NCBI GenBank assembly: GCA_946530475.1
Contig: CAMNAC010000005.1
Location: forward strand, 1 to 34,938
Length of the DNA: 34,938 bases
Direction of reading: 5' to 3'
Source: an uncultured Mycoplasmatota bacterium
GTDB lineage: Bacteria; Bacillota_I; Bacilli_A; RF39; UBA660
A program made the position numbers and the translations under genes. Of the stretch, positions 7,058 to 13,438 are shown piece after piece (positions within the stretch are counted from its first letter, which is position 1; every line of letters begins with the position of its first letter). The notes beneath the pieces are model-generated. The model worked only from the letters and a program-made list of their open reading frames with translations. It ran no database searches and was not told the origin of the DNA.

Positions 7058-7134
7058 GGGGGATTAGCTCAGTTGGCTAGAGCATCTGCCCTGCACGCAG
7101 AGGGTCGCGGGTTCGAGTCCCATATCCTCCACCA
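7058..7134 (+). tRNA. tRNA-Ala (UGC)
   Basis: Acceptor GGGGGAT pairs with ATCCTCC and contains the G3-U70 pair recognised by alanyl-tRNA synthetase. Anticodon loop CCTGCAC gives UGC; CCA encoded. The T-stem GCGGG/CCCAT has a C-A opposition at 50-64. Confidence 0.97.
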
Positions 7135-7144
7135 TTTTGATAAT

Positions 7145-7170
7145 AACCGTTGAATATCAACGGTTTTTTT
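7145..7170 (+). terminator. Terminator of tRNA-Ala
   Basis: Stem AACCGTTGA/TCAACGGTT (7145-7153 with 7157-7165), loop ATA, T-run to 7170. Confidence 0.9.
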
Positions 7171-7192
7171 GTTCTCTTACGAATAAAAGGCA

Positions 7193-7217
7193 TAAAAAAA
7201 ATGCCCATAATGAGCAT
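7193..7217 (-). terminator. Terminator of the minus-strand tRNA operon
   Basis: On the minus strand ATGCTC-ATTAT-GGGCAT (7217-7201) followed by a run of T (7201-7194). It lies just downstream of tRNA-Lys. Confidence 0.75.
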
Positions 7218-7229
7218 AAATTCAAAAGA

Positions 7230-7305
7230 TGGTGTCCTGTAGCAGATTCGAACTGCTGACCCTTTGATTAAAAGTCAAATGCTCTACCGACTGAGCTAAC
7301 AGGAC
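7230..7305 (-). tRNA. tRNA-Lys (UUU)
   Basis: Acceptor GTCCTGT pairs with ACAGGAC; anticodon stem-loop TTTGA-CTTTTAA-TCAAA gives UUU; CCA encoded. Last gene of the minus-strand tRNA operon. Confidence 0.97.
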
Positions 7306-7314
7306 ATTAAAAGA

Positions 7315-7390
7315 TGGCTGCCTCGGCTAGATTCGAACTAGCGCAATGCCACAGTCAAAGTGTGGTGCCTTACCACTTGGCTACGAGGCA
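7315..7390 (-). tRNA. tRNA-Gln (UUG)
   Basis: Acceptor TGCCTCG pairs with CGAGGCA; anticodon stem-loop CCACA-CTTTGAC-TGTGG gives UUG; discriminator G; CCA encoded. Confidence 0.97.
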
Positions 7391-7402
7391 ATCTAATTAA
7401 AG

Positions 7403-7486
7403 TGGTGGAGGGGAATGGATTTGAACCATTGAACCCGAAGGAACAGATTTACAGTCTGCCGCGTTTGACCACTTCGCTACCCCTCC
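7403..7486 (-). tRNA. tRNA-Tyr (GUA)
   Basis: A class II tRNA with a long variable arm. Acceptor GGAGGGG pairs with CCCCTCC; anticodon stem-loop CAGA-CTGTAAA-TCTG gives GUA; CCA encoded. Confidence 0.97.
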
Positions 7487-7491
7487 AAAAA

Positions 7492-7567
<76 letters not shown>

Positions 7568-7573
7568 ATAATC

Positions 7574-7650
7574 TGGTGGGGGATATAGGACTCGAACCTA
7601 TGACCCCCTGCTTGTAGGGCAGATGCTCTAACCAACTGAGCTAATCCCCC
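7574..7650 (-). tRNA. tRNA-Val (UAC)
   Basis: Acceptor GGGGGAT pairs with ATCCCCC; anticodon loop CCTACAA gives UAC; CCA encoded. First gene of the minus-strand operon Val-Thr-Tyr-Gln-Lys. Confidence 0.97.
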
Positions 7651-7669
7651 AGACCTTCAGACGTATTTA

Positions 7670-7698
7670 ACTATAACATTTATATCATTCTTTGTCAA
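7670..7698 (-). promoter_or_regulatory. Promoter of the Val-Thr-Tyr-Gln-Lys tRNA operon
   Basis: Minus strand TTGACA (7698-7693), 17 bases, TGT-TATAGT (hexamer 7675-7670): near-consensus with an extended -10. Confidence 0.9.
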
Positions 7699-7709
7699 TA
7701 AAAAAACTT

Positions 7710-8063
7710 TCAATTTTTTGATTTTTTTAAATTTTCTTCAATCCATATTGGCAATTTGTACGCTAAAGTTTTGAAACCTAGACTAGTTTCTTGTATTTTT
7801 CTTTTTCTATGATACCCTTTTTTATAGGGAATATCCTTAATACTTAATTTTAAGTGACTTGTTTCTTCATCCACCTCTAGAATTTTTACATAAATAATGT
7901 CGCCTATATTTACAAAATCAGTAATATTTTTTACAAATCCGTGTGATATTTCGGATATATGAATTAAGCCACTGTAATAATTATCAAATGTTAAAAACAC
8001 TCCGTATGATTCTATTCCAGTAACAGTCCCTTTAACGATTGACCCTTTTTCAAATTTTGTCAC
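7710..8063 (-). CDS. S1-domain RNA-binding protein (YugI/CvfD-like)
   Basis: A 117-residue protein consisting of one S1 RNA-binding domain (residues about 3-75; GSIVKGTVTGIESYGVFLTF, then GLIHISEIS) and a basic tail (KKGYHRKRK). Stand-alone S1 proteins of this size in Firmicutes (general stress protein 13, YugI/CvfD) associate with ribosomes and affect translation or RNA stability; the role here is inferred. The start is GTG at 8063, preceded by GAGGTG with six bases between; a TTG-initiated extension upstream would begin inside the promoter. The -10 TGTTATAAT (8090-8082) puts the transcription start at about 8075, the first base of the Shine-Dalgarno site. It is divergent from the NifU-like gene and ends with TGA. 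Confidence 0.85.
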   Translation of the reverse strand: MTKFEKGSIVKGTVTGIESYGVFLTFDNYYSGLIHISEISHGFVKNITDFVNIGDIIYVKILEVDEETSHLKLSIKDIPYKKGYHRKRKIQETSLGFKTLAYKLPIWIEENLKKSKN

Positions 8064-8081
8064 CGTTAACACCTCAACCCA

Positions 8082-8090
8082 ATTATAACA
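8082..8090 (-). promoter_or_regulatory. Extended -10 promoter of the S1-domain gene
   Basis: Minus strand TGT-TATAAT; no good -35 is visible. Six bases further the transcript would start with GAGGTG, the ribosome-binding site. Confidence 0.65.
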
Positions 8091-8113
8091 CAATTTTTAT
8101 AAAAGAAAAAGTA

Positions 8114-8142
8114 TTTACTCAAAAATAAAAGTATTGTATAAT
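8114..8142 (+). promoter_or_regulatory. Promoter of the NifU-like gene
   Basis: TTTACT (8114-8119), 17 bases, TATAAT (8137-8142). Six bases later comes AGGTGAT (8149-8155), so the mRNA should begin at the ribosome-binding site. Confidence 0.75.
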
Positions 8143-8159
8143 AACCGCAGGTGATGGAA

Positions 8160-8390
8160 ATGAAAGCAGAAGAAAAGATTATAGAAATCATTGATAAACT
8201 AAAACCGTTTTTAATAAATGATGGTGGAAATGTGGAATTTGTAAAATATGAAGACCATAAAGTATATATTAAAATGATGGGAGCTTGTGCGAATTGTTAT
8301 ATGCTTGATCTTACTTTAAAAGATGGGATAGAAGCAGCTATTCAAGAAGAAGTTCCTGAAGTAGAAGAAGTGATCAATCTTTTGGACTAA
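8160..8390 (+). CDS. NifU C-terminal-domain Fe-S scaffold protein
   Basis: A 76-residue protein with the NifU-type C-terminal fold: FLINDGGNVEFV near the N-terminus and the cluster-binding pair GACANC (C43, C46). Proteins of this length (YutI/Nfu type) carry a 4Fe-4S cluster between subunits and pass it to target enzymes; here possible clients in the window are ferredoxin, RlmD and MutY. Starts at 8151 (GTG) and 8154 (ATG) are also in frame, but AGGTGAT at 8149-8155 is positioned for 8160 and overlaps the others. The stop overlaps the end of the convergent neighbour by 17 bases. Confidence 0.92.
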   Translation: MKAEEKIIEIIDKLKPFLINDGGNVEFVKYEDHKVYIKMMGACANCYMLDLTLKDGIEAAIQEEVPEVEEVINLLD

Positions 8391-9285
8391 GCCAAGAGAT
8401 TGTTGGAATAGAAACTTTACTTTTGATAAAAAGGTAAAGTTTTTTTAATAGGATTTCATATTCTTTGTTTTTATTAATTATAAATTGAATAGAATGTTCT
8501 TCTTTTCCATCTAACAATATCTCTTCAAATAAATCAAAGTAATAGGTAGGAAACAGCATTCGGATAAAAAATAAAATCCATTCTTCTTTTGTTAAAGTAG
8601 TATAAGATAAATAAAGGATGATCTCATCTAAAACAAATGGATTTGTATAAAACTTTGATTTAAAATATTCCGCTACTTCTCTAACTCTTGTATCAAAAAT
8701 AAAATTTAAAGGATTATAATAATCAGTAATAGTATCGTAATAGTGAATTCTTCTCCTAGAAAGGGTGATTGGATATTTATTAAAAGCTACTTGATTTAAC
8801 AAAGAAATTGCATTTTCTGCAAGTCCTACATAATAAGGAAAACTTTCAAAAATGAGGGGATACTTTTTACCAAATTGACTCCATTGATATTCAAAATAGT
8901 CTATTTTTTCGCACCACATTTCATACCAGTGATTTCTACTTAGTTCTTCAATCGGATAGAGAAATCTAGATTGGATGGAATAGGAAGATATAAGGGATAG
9001 ACTAATAAGCTCTTTGCTTGTAGTAGAAAGTTTTAGTAAGAGGTAGGGTGTTTCATGGATGACAGTAATAAACTCATTTTTTATATTTGGTATAATTTCA
9101 TGACACTTACAACGTCTTTTTTTTAATTCTTGTATTACGGTATTGATTAATTGAATGTATGATTCAGAAAAGAATGTTGGAATTAAGCAATAATTTTGCG
9201 TGTTGCTTTGAAAGTGATATTGATTCTTTTTTTGTACAAAATGTGTGCATTCTATTCGATAGTAAAATAAAATCGCATTGATCAT
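8374..9285 (-). CDS. Conserved protein, possibly related to CotS/YutH-type spore-coat proteins
   Basis: A 303-residue soluble protein with no signal peptide. I cannot name it with confidence. The segment SRRRIHYYDTITDYYNPL followed by FDTRVREVAEYFK (about residues 176-212) resembles the region of the CotS/YutH kinase-like spore-coat family where the catalytic loop sits, with the catalytic residues apparently replaced. A Trp/Tyr-rich helix (NHWYEMWCEKIDYFEYQW) precedes it. The -10 region CATAAAAT (9309-9302, minus strand) matches the mother-cell SigE -10 consensus CATACAHT at seven of eight bases, and the gene has GGGTGAT upstream of ATG 9285. These two hints point to sporulation but neither is proof. 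It is convergent with the NifU-like gene. Confidence 0.4.
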   Translation of the reverse strand: MINAILFYYRIECTHFVQKKNQYHFQSNTQNYCLIPTFFSESYIQLINTVIQELKKRRCKCHEIIPNIKNEFITVIHETPYLLLKLSTTSKELISLSLISSYSIQSRFLYPIEELSRNHWYEMWCEKIDYFEYQWSQFGKKYPLIFESFPYYVGLAENAISLLNQVAFNKYPITLSRRRIHYYDTITDYYNPLNFIFDTRVREVAEYFKSKFYTNPFVLDEIILYLSYTTLTKEEWILFFIRMLFPTYYFDLFEEILLDGKEEHSIQFIINKNKEYEILLKKLYLFIKSKVSIPTISWLSPKD

Positions 9286-9301
9286 TTTATCACCCTATTT
9301 C

Positions 9302-9309
9302 ATTTTATG
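9302..9309 (-). promoter_or_regulatory. Possible SigE-like -10 element of the 9285 gene
   Basis: Minus strand CATAAAAT, then six bases and GGGTGAT. No KMATATT-like -35 is present at the standard distance, so this is tentative. TAAAAT could also serve SigA. Confidence 0.35.
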
Positions 9310-9377
9310 ATAATAAGGTTTAATTTTTCTTATTTCATAAAGTTTTTATAAAACAATAAAATAAAGTAGGTGGGATT

Positions 9378-9581
9378 ATGCTTCGAGTTTTTCTTTTTTT
9401 GATTGGATTTGGTCTATCTGTAATTGGATTTGTTTATATCATTAGTTATTTGAATTTATTAACAATTGGGTATAATTTTGGGGAATATGTTCAATTTATA
9501 ATTAGACAAGTAGAATGTCTATTTGCATTCATTGGCATTGGGTTGATTTTAATTGCCATCTATTTACCGGGGGAAAAATAA
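9378..9581 (+). CDS. Small two-helix membrane protein of unknown function
   Basis: A 67-residue protein with two hydrophobic segments (about 3-27 and 44-63) joined by a polar loop, and a short C-terminal tail PGEK. AGGTGGG lies six bases before the ATG. The stop is one base ahead of the next ATG, so it is translated in an operon with the UPF0736-like gene. I do not recognise the family. Confidence 0.65.
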   Translation: MLRVFLFLIGFGLSVIGFVYIISYLNLLTIGYNFGEYVQFIIRQVECLFAFIGIGLILIAIYLPGEK

Positions 9582-9582
9582 T

Positions 9583-10221
9583 ATGAATGAAATCTATGAT
9601 ATATTAGTGAATTGGAATACTAATCTTTTTGAATTTTATGAATGGAATTTGAATGATGAAATTACACATATTAGAAAAGTTCCAATTATGAAAGTAACAA
9701 GTCAAGTATTAAGGGATTTATTTTCCAAAAAAGTATTGGTATCAAAAGAGTTTTTAAATAAGATTTTTCACAAGTGTGAATCTTATTCAAAAAAAAGGAA
9801 AGAACAAAATTACGTTTCTTTATTTAGTGATGGGAAAACAGTATTAGCAGTTCAATTTGATGAAGAAGGAAAGAGCATTTTAAAAAGTCGTTTATTACTA
9901 GATGAAGAAGAGGAGATATTAGAGTTAGCAGTAAGAATGAAGGAAGATGATTTTTCATATAAGATTCTGGAATCTGAGAAACAAAGGACACAGACAAGGT
10001 ATGAATTAGAATTAGAATTGTATTTAAAAAAAGAATTATTTGAGCTTCAAAAAAAGGAGAATCTTCCGAAACTGGAATACTTATTTTATGATTGTTATGA
10101 TGCAAAAGAAAGAAGCAAAGAAGAAATGTTGCTAAGACTAAGGAACGATTTATTGAGTCATAAGACAAAGGTAATAAAAAAAATGGAAGAGTTTTTTAAG
10201 AAAACCTCTTTTAATAAATAA
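9583..10221 (+). CDS. UPF0736 (DUF3603, YjbA-like) protein
   Basis: A 212-residue cytosolic protein. The N-terminus ILVNWNTNLFEFYEWN, then KVPIMKVTSQVLRDL, and later VSLFSDGKTVLAVQFD with KSRLLLDEEEEI follow the order of motifs I remember for B. subtilis YjbA (UPF0736/DUF3603), whose function is unknown. The second half is rich in Glu/Lys and probably helical. The start at 9583 is preceded by GGGGGA in the end of the small membrane-protein gene; an upstream in-frame TTG at 9553 would overlap that gene deeply and lacks support. Confidence 0.7.
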   Translation: MNEIYDILVNWNTNLFEFYEWNLNDEITHIRKVPIMKVTSQVLRDLFSKKVLVSKEFLNKIFHKCESYSKKRKEQNYVSLFSDGKTVLAVQFDEEGKSILKSRLLLDEEEEILELAVRMKEDDFSYKILESEKQRTQTRYELELELYLKKELFELQKKENLPKLEYLFYDCYDAKERSKEEMLLRLRNDLLSHKTKVIKKMEEFFKKTSFNK

Positions 10222-10252
10222 GGTAGAATGTTATACTGATAATAGGTGAAGT

Positions 10253-10888
10253 ATGGATAGTATTTATGAAATTATTGATGAAAACAAAAAAAATCATAGT
10301 AGAGTAGTCACAAAAATTGAAAAATCAAATTCGAAATATCTTGTAAAAGAAGTCATTTATGAAAAAGAAAAAGAAAGTACTACTTTTCATTTTTGGTATG
10401 ATCAAAACGGAAGAATGACAAGTATTTCTACAAGGAAAAGCAGTATCCCATTTGTTCATAGAACTGACTTTTTTGATTCTTATGATGGGAATATTTATTA
10501 TGCAATCATAGAAAAGGATTTAAGAGAATCTGAATTATCCTTTCTCTATTGTAATTTAATGAAACGGAATGGAACTCCAATTTATGAATATGAAAAATAT
10601 GAATGGCAAGAAATTCATCACTTACATCCAATTCCTGAACATCTCATTCATACAGAAACCTATCACAAAATGAAAGAACACTGGAAAAAAAAGAAATTTG
10701 TTTTAAAACAAAGAAATCAAGAATCTGTGTTTTCTTCTGAAACTTTTTTTGCTTCTTTTGACGAATTTTTAGAAATGAAAGTAATTGAATATGCAAAAAA
10801 AATGAATGCGAAAGAAAAACTGATTACTGATTCTATGACATTGGTAAAAAAACTTGACAAAAACATTCAAATTGCGTATGATAATTAA
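10253..10888 (+). CDS. Conserved hypothetical protein
   Basis: I do not recognise this 211-residue soluble protein. The first half looks like a beta-rich domain (TTFHFWYDQNGRMTSIST), and the second half is basic and helical, with His-rich stretches (HHLHPIPEHLIHTETYH). A TATACT (10232-10237) with TG upstream is followed after six bases by AGGTGA and ATG 10253, giving a leader of nine bases. The promoter for the asnS leader lies inside its last codons. Confidence 0.6.
   Translation: MDSIYEIIDENKKNHSRVVTKIEKSNSKYLVKEVIYEKEKESTTFHFWYDQNGRMTSISTRKSSIPFVHRTDFFDSYDGNIYYAIIEKDLRESELSFLYCNLMKRNGTPIYEYEKYEWQEIHHLHPIPEHLIHTETYHKMKEHWKKKKFVLKQRNQESVFSSETFFASFDEFLEMKVIEYAKKMNAKEKLITDSMTLVKKLDKNIQIAYDN
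10854..10882 (+). promoter_or_regulatory. Promoter of the asnS T-box transcript
   Basis: TTGACA (10854-10859), 17 bases, TATGAT (10877-10882). It lies inside the 3' end of the preceding coding region. The transcript would start at about 10889, just after that gene's stop codon. Confidence 0.85.
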
Positions 10889-11107
10889 AGAAAAACAAAG
10901 AAGCAGAGAGTACTATTTTTCCTTAATTTTAAGCGAGTTAGGTATGGTGTGAGCTAACATTAAGTAAATAGGAAAAACACTGTGGAGTTGCTTATCTGAA
11001 ATAAGTAGGATAATGCCGGTAAAATCCGTTATTCAATGAAGATCATAAAGTTATGATAAATTAAGGTGGTACCGCGATTTTCGCCCTTAGTCTCATAACT
11101 TTTTTTG
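10889..11107 (+). promoter_or_regulatory. T-box leader controlling asnS
   Basis: The diagnostic T-box sequence AAGGTGGTACCGCG is at 11063-11076. A stem I begins at AGAGAGTA (about 10904). In its 3' strand an AAC (10956-10958) is a candidate Asn specifier codon. The terminator form pairs AAGTTATGA (11048-11056) with TCATAACTT (11093-11101) and ends in a T-run. Uncharged tRNA-Asn would pair with the specifier and the TGGT bulge to favour the antiterminator and allow asnS transcription when asparagine or its charging is low. The exact specifier is my reading and needs structural alignment. Confidence 0.92.
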
Positions 11108-11125
11108 TTAGAAAGAAGGAATTAT

Positions 11126-12514
11126 ATGAAAGTAATAGACGTGAAAGATATTTATGAACAAATTGATGAATTAATGGAAAAGGAAGTCATGGTTCAAGGT
11201 TGGATAAGAAATCATAGGAAACAAAAAGAATTTGGATTTATTGACTTTAATGATGGAACCTCTTTTCAAACCATTCAAATTGTATATGATAATAAGGTAA
11301 AAAACTTTGATGAAATCCAAAAAATAAGAGTAGGTTCTTCTATTGAAGTAAAAGGAAAAGTAGTACAATCACCTGCAAAAGGACAAGCGTTTGAAATTCA
11401 ATTAAAGTCTTTGAAATTATTAGGAGATAGTCCAGAAGATTACCCTATTCAACCAAAAAGACACACAAGAGAATTCTTAAGAGAACTTGCTTATTTAAGA
11501 CCAAGAACCAATTTGTTTGGAGCAGTATTTCGTGTAAGAAGTGTAACCGCTATGGCAATCCATGAATATTTTCAGTCACATAATTATGTCTATGTACATA
11601 CGCCACTTATCACAACAGCAGATTGTGAAGGCTCTGATCAGATGTTTAAAATTACCACTTTAGATATGAATCATTTACCAAAGTGTGAGGATGGAACTGT
11701 TGACATGAGCAAAGATTTATTTGGAAAACTAGCATTTGTGACAGGAACTGGACAATTACATGGAGAAGCTTTCGCACTAGCGTATAAGAAAATTTATACC
11801 TTTGGGCCAACTTTCCGAACTGAAAACTCGAATACAAAAACACATGCGAATGAATTCTGGATGATTGAACCAGAAATCGCTTTTTGCGATTTAGAAGGTT
11901 TGATGGATATTGAAGAAGAAATGTTAAAATATGTGGTTAATTATGTATTGGAAAAATGTCCAAATGAAATTAATTTCTTTGATTCATTTGTAGAAAAAGG
12001 ATTGAAAGAAAAACTTACAAAATTAGTAAAATCAAAGTTTACTAGAATTTCACATCATGACGTGGTAGATATCTTAAATAAATCTGGAAACAAATGGGAA
12101 TTTACTCCAACTTATGAAGATGATATTGCGAAAGAACACGAAAAATACATTACTGAGTATTTTAATGGTCCTGTGTTTATTACCAACTGGCCAAAAGATA
12201 TTAAAGCTTGGTATATGAAAACAAATGAAGATGGAAAAACAGTTGCTGCAGTAGATCTTGAAGTACCAGGTGCAGGAGAATTAATGGGAGGTAGTCAAAG
12301 AGAAGAAGACTATGACAAATTAATTGCTCGTATGAAGGAAATGAATGTAGATGAATCTACGGTTGATTGGTTCTGTAATTTAAGAAAATATGGTGGATGT
12401 TATCATTCTGGTTTCGGTATGGGATTTGAAAGATTATTAATTTATTTGACTGGAGTTGAGAATATCAGAGATGTTATTCCATTTCCAAGAACACCAGGGA
12501 ACTGTGATTATTAA
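11126..12514 (+). CDS. asnS: Asparaginyl-tRNA synthetase
   Basis: A 462-residue class IIb synthetase that attaches Asn to tRNA-Asn. Residues 1-110 form the OB-fold anticodon-binding domain (VQGWIRNHRKQKEFGFIDF). The catalytic core has GSDQMFKITT, motif 2 TFRTENSNT with HANEFWMIEPE, and motif 3 GFGMGFERLLIYLTG. The full length is intact. The start at 11126 follows AAGGA; a TTG at 11105 lies in the leader terminator's U-run and is not used. It is controlled by the T-box leader directly upstream and ends at an intrinsic terminator. Confidence 0.97.
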   Translation: MKVIDVKDIYEQIDELMEKEVMVQGWIRNHRKQKEFGFIDFNDGTSFQTIQIVYDNKVKNFDEIQKIRVGSSIEVKGKVVQSPAKGQAFEIQLKSLKLLGDSPEDYPIQPKRHTREFLRELAYLRPRTNLFGAVFRVRSVTAMAIHEYFQSHNYVYVHTPLITTADCEGSDQMFKITTLDMNHLPKCEDGTVDMSKDLFGKLAFVTGTGQLHGEAFALAYKKIYTFGPTFRTENSNTKTHANEFWMIEPEIAFCDLEGLMDIEEEMLKYVVNYVLEKCPNEINFFDSFVEKGLKEKLTKLVKSKFTRISHHDVVDILNKSGNKWEFTPTYEDDIAKEHEKYITEYFNGPVFITNWPKDIKAWYMKTNEDGKTVAAVDLEVPGAGELMGGSQREEDYDKLIARMKEMNVDESTVDWFCNLRKYGGCYHSGFGMGFERLLIYLTGVENIRDVIPFPRTPGNCDY

Positions 12515-12538
12515 AAAGGAATTAGTTCCTTTTTTTTT
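12513..12538 (+). terminator. Terminator of asnS
   Basis: Stem AAAAAGGAA/TTCCTTTTT (12513-12521 with 12526-12534), loop TTAG, then T. The stop codon overlaps the stem. Confidence 0.8.
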
Positions 12539-12567
12539 GTATAGTTTGATAGAAACAATCCATATTA
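12539..12567 (+). promoter_or_regulatory. Possible forespore (SigG-like) promoter of the lipoprotein gene
   Basis: GTATA (12539-12543), 17 bases, CATATTA (12561-12567). This fits the B. subtilis SigG pattern GHATR / CATXHTA with a spacer one base shorter than usual. The same CATATTA precedes the GerA-family gene. A SigA reading (TATTAT or TATAAA) has no good -35. Confidence 0.45.
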
Positions 12568-12581
12568 TAAATGGTGATACT

Positions 12582-13124
12582 ATGAAAAAAATAATTTGGA
12601 TTTCATGTTTTCTTCTTTTATTAACAGGATGTGATTTTGGAAAAGAAATGGTAAACACTCCAACAAAACAGGTAGAACTTTTTTTAATGAAATATCAGAT
12701 GGTAGATGAAGATATCATGAAGGATTTAAATTATGTTGTTGCAGAAGAAGAATTATTTAATACAAAGCAAAGAGAGGCTTATAAAGAAATTATGAAAAAC
12801 CATTTTAAAAATTTATCCTATGAAATCAAAGATGAAAGAATTGATAAAGATCAAGCAGTTGTAACTGCAGAAGTAAAAGTAAACAACCATGCAAGTGTAT
12901 TAGAACAAGCAGAAAAGTATTCTCAAAAAAACGAATCTGAATTCTATGATGAGAATGGAGAGTTTTCGCTTTCCAAATATACAGACTATCGATTAGAAAA
13001 ACTAAAACAATCAAAAGAAAGAGTTACTTATACTATTGATTTCACGTTAACAAAAGATGGAAAAGAATGGAAATTAGATCCTTTATCTTCTGAAAACCAG
13101 AAAAAAATAAATGGTATTTATTAA
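12582..13124 (+). CDS. Lipoprotein of unknown function
   Basis: A 180-residue exported lipoprotein: basic N-terminus, hydrophobic core and lipobox LLTGC (Cys at about 17). The mature part begins with NTPTKQVELFLMKYQ, followed by alternating helix and strand segments (SYEIKDERIDKDQAVVTAEV) that resemble an NTF2/DUF4878-type fold; I recognise the general type but not a function. The start is ATG 12582 with GGTGATAC upstream, the same ribosome-binding sequence as the GerA-family gene. A longer frame opening at 12456 lies inside asnS and is not used. The possible SigG-like promoter suggests forespore expression, which is inference. Confidence 0.75.
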   Translation: MKKIIWISCFLLLLTGCDFGKEMVNTPTKQVELFLMKYQMVDEDIMKDLNYVVAEEELFNTKQREAYKEIMKNHFKNLSYEIKDERIDKDQAVVTAEVKVNNHASVLEQAEKYSQKNESEFYDENGEFSLSKYTDYRLEKLKQSKERVTYTIDFTLTKDGKEWKLDPLSSENQKKINGIY

Positions 13125-13149
13125 AACTTTACTTAGTAAAGTTTTTTTT
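13123..13149 (+). terminator. Terminator of the lipoprotein gene
   Basis: Stem AAAACTTTAC/GTAAAGTTTT (13123-13132 with 13136-13145), loop TTA, T-run to 13149. Confidence 0.9.
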
Positions 13150-13150
13150 A

Positions 13151-13178
13151 TTGCCTTTTTAAAAAAAAGACATATAGT
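13151..13178 (+). promoter_or_regulatory. Probable promoter of feoAB
   Basis: TTGCCT (13151-13156), 16 bases, TATAGT (13173-13178). A second TATAGT overlaps at 13178-13183. I see no clear Fur box. Confidence 0.5.
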
Positions 13179-13204
13179 ATAGTAGATTAAAATAAGGAGG
13201 ATTT

Positions 13205-13438
13205 ATGAATTTAAGCGAATTAGAAATTGGAGAAAAAGGAATTATTTCAAAGATAGAATTAGAAGGAATGATGAAAAGAAGAATACTAGATTTGGGTTTT
13301 ATAAAAGGGACAAAAGTAGAGTGTGTGTTAAAAAGCCCATTAAAAGATCTTAAAGCTTATTTGATAAGAGGAAGTGTTTTTGCATTGAGGAAAGAAGAGG
13401 CTGAAAAAATAGAGATTCGAGTGAATCATTATGCATAA
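13205..13438 (+). CDS. feoA: Ferrous iron transport protein A
   Basis: A 77-residue SH3-like FeoA protein: LSELEIGEKGIISKI, then RRILDLGFIKGTKVECVLKS and the C-terminal strand GSVFALRKEEAEKIEI. FeoA is cytosolic and supports FeoB-dependent Fe2+ uptake. A strong AAGGAGG precedes the ATG. The last eight bases overlap the start of feoB, so translation is coupled. No feoC is present. Confidence 0.93.
   Translation: MNLSELEIGEKGIISKIELEGMMKRRILDLGFIKGTKVECVLKSPLKDLKAYLIRGSVFALRKEEAEKIEIRVNHYA

Noticed and set aside
6782-7153. Open frame of 123 codons (GTG start) across the non-coding RNA and tRNA-Ala
   Set aside because: No ribosome-binding site; its last third is the translation of tRNA-Ala and a terminator, and it crosses another terminator at 6947-6972.
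12456-12581. Upstream extension of the lipoprotein frame into asnS
   Set aside because: It would cross the asnS terminator and hide the signal peptide; ATG 12582 has its own ribosome-binding site and a proper lipobox follows.
13150-13204. Fur box in front of feoA
   Set aside because: No convincing inverted repeat of the Fur consensus could be read in the promoter region.
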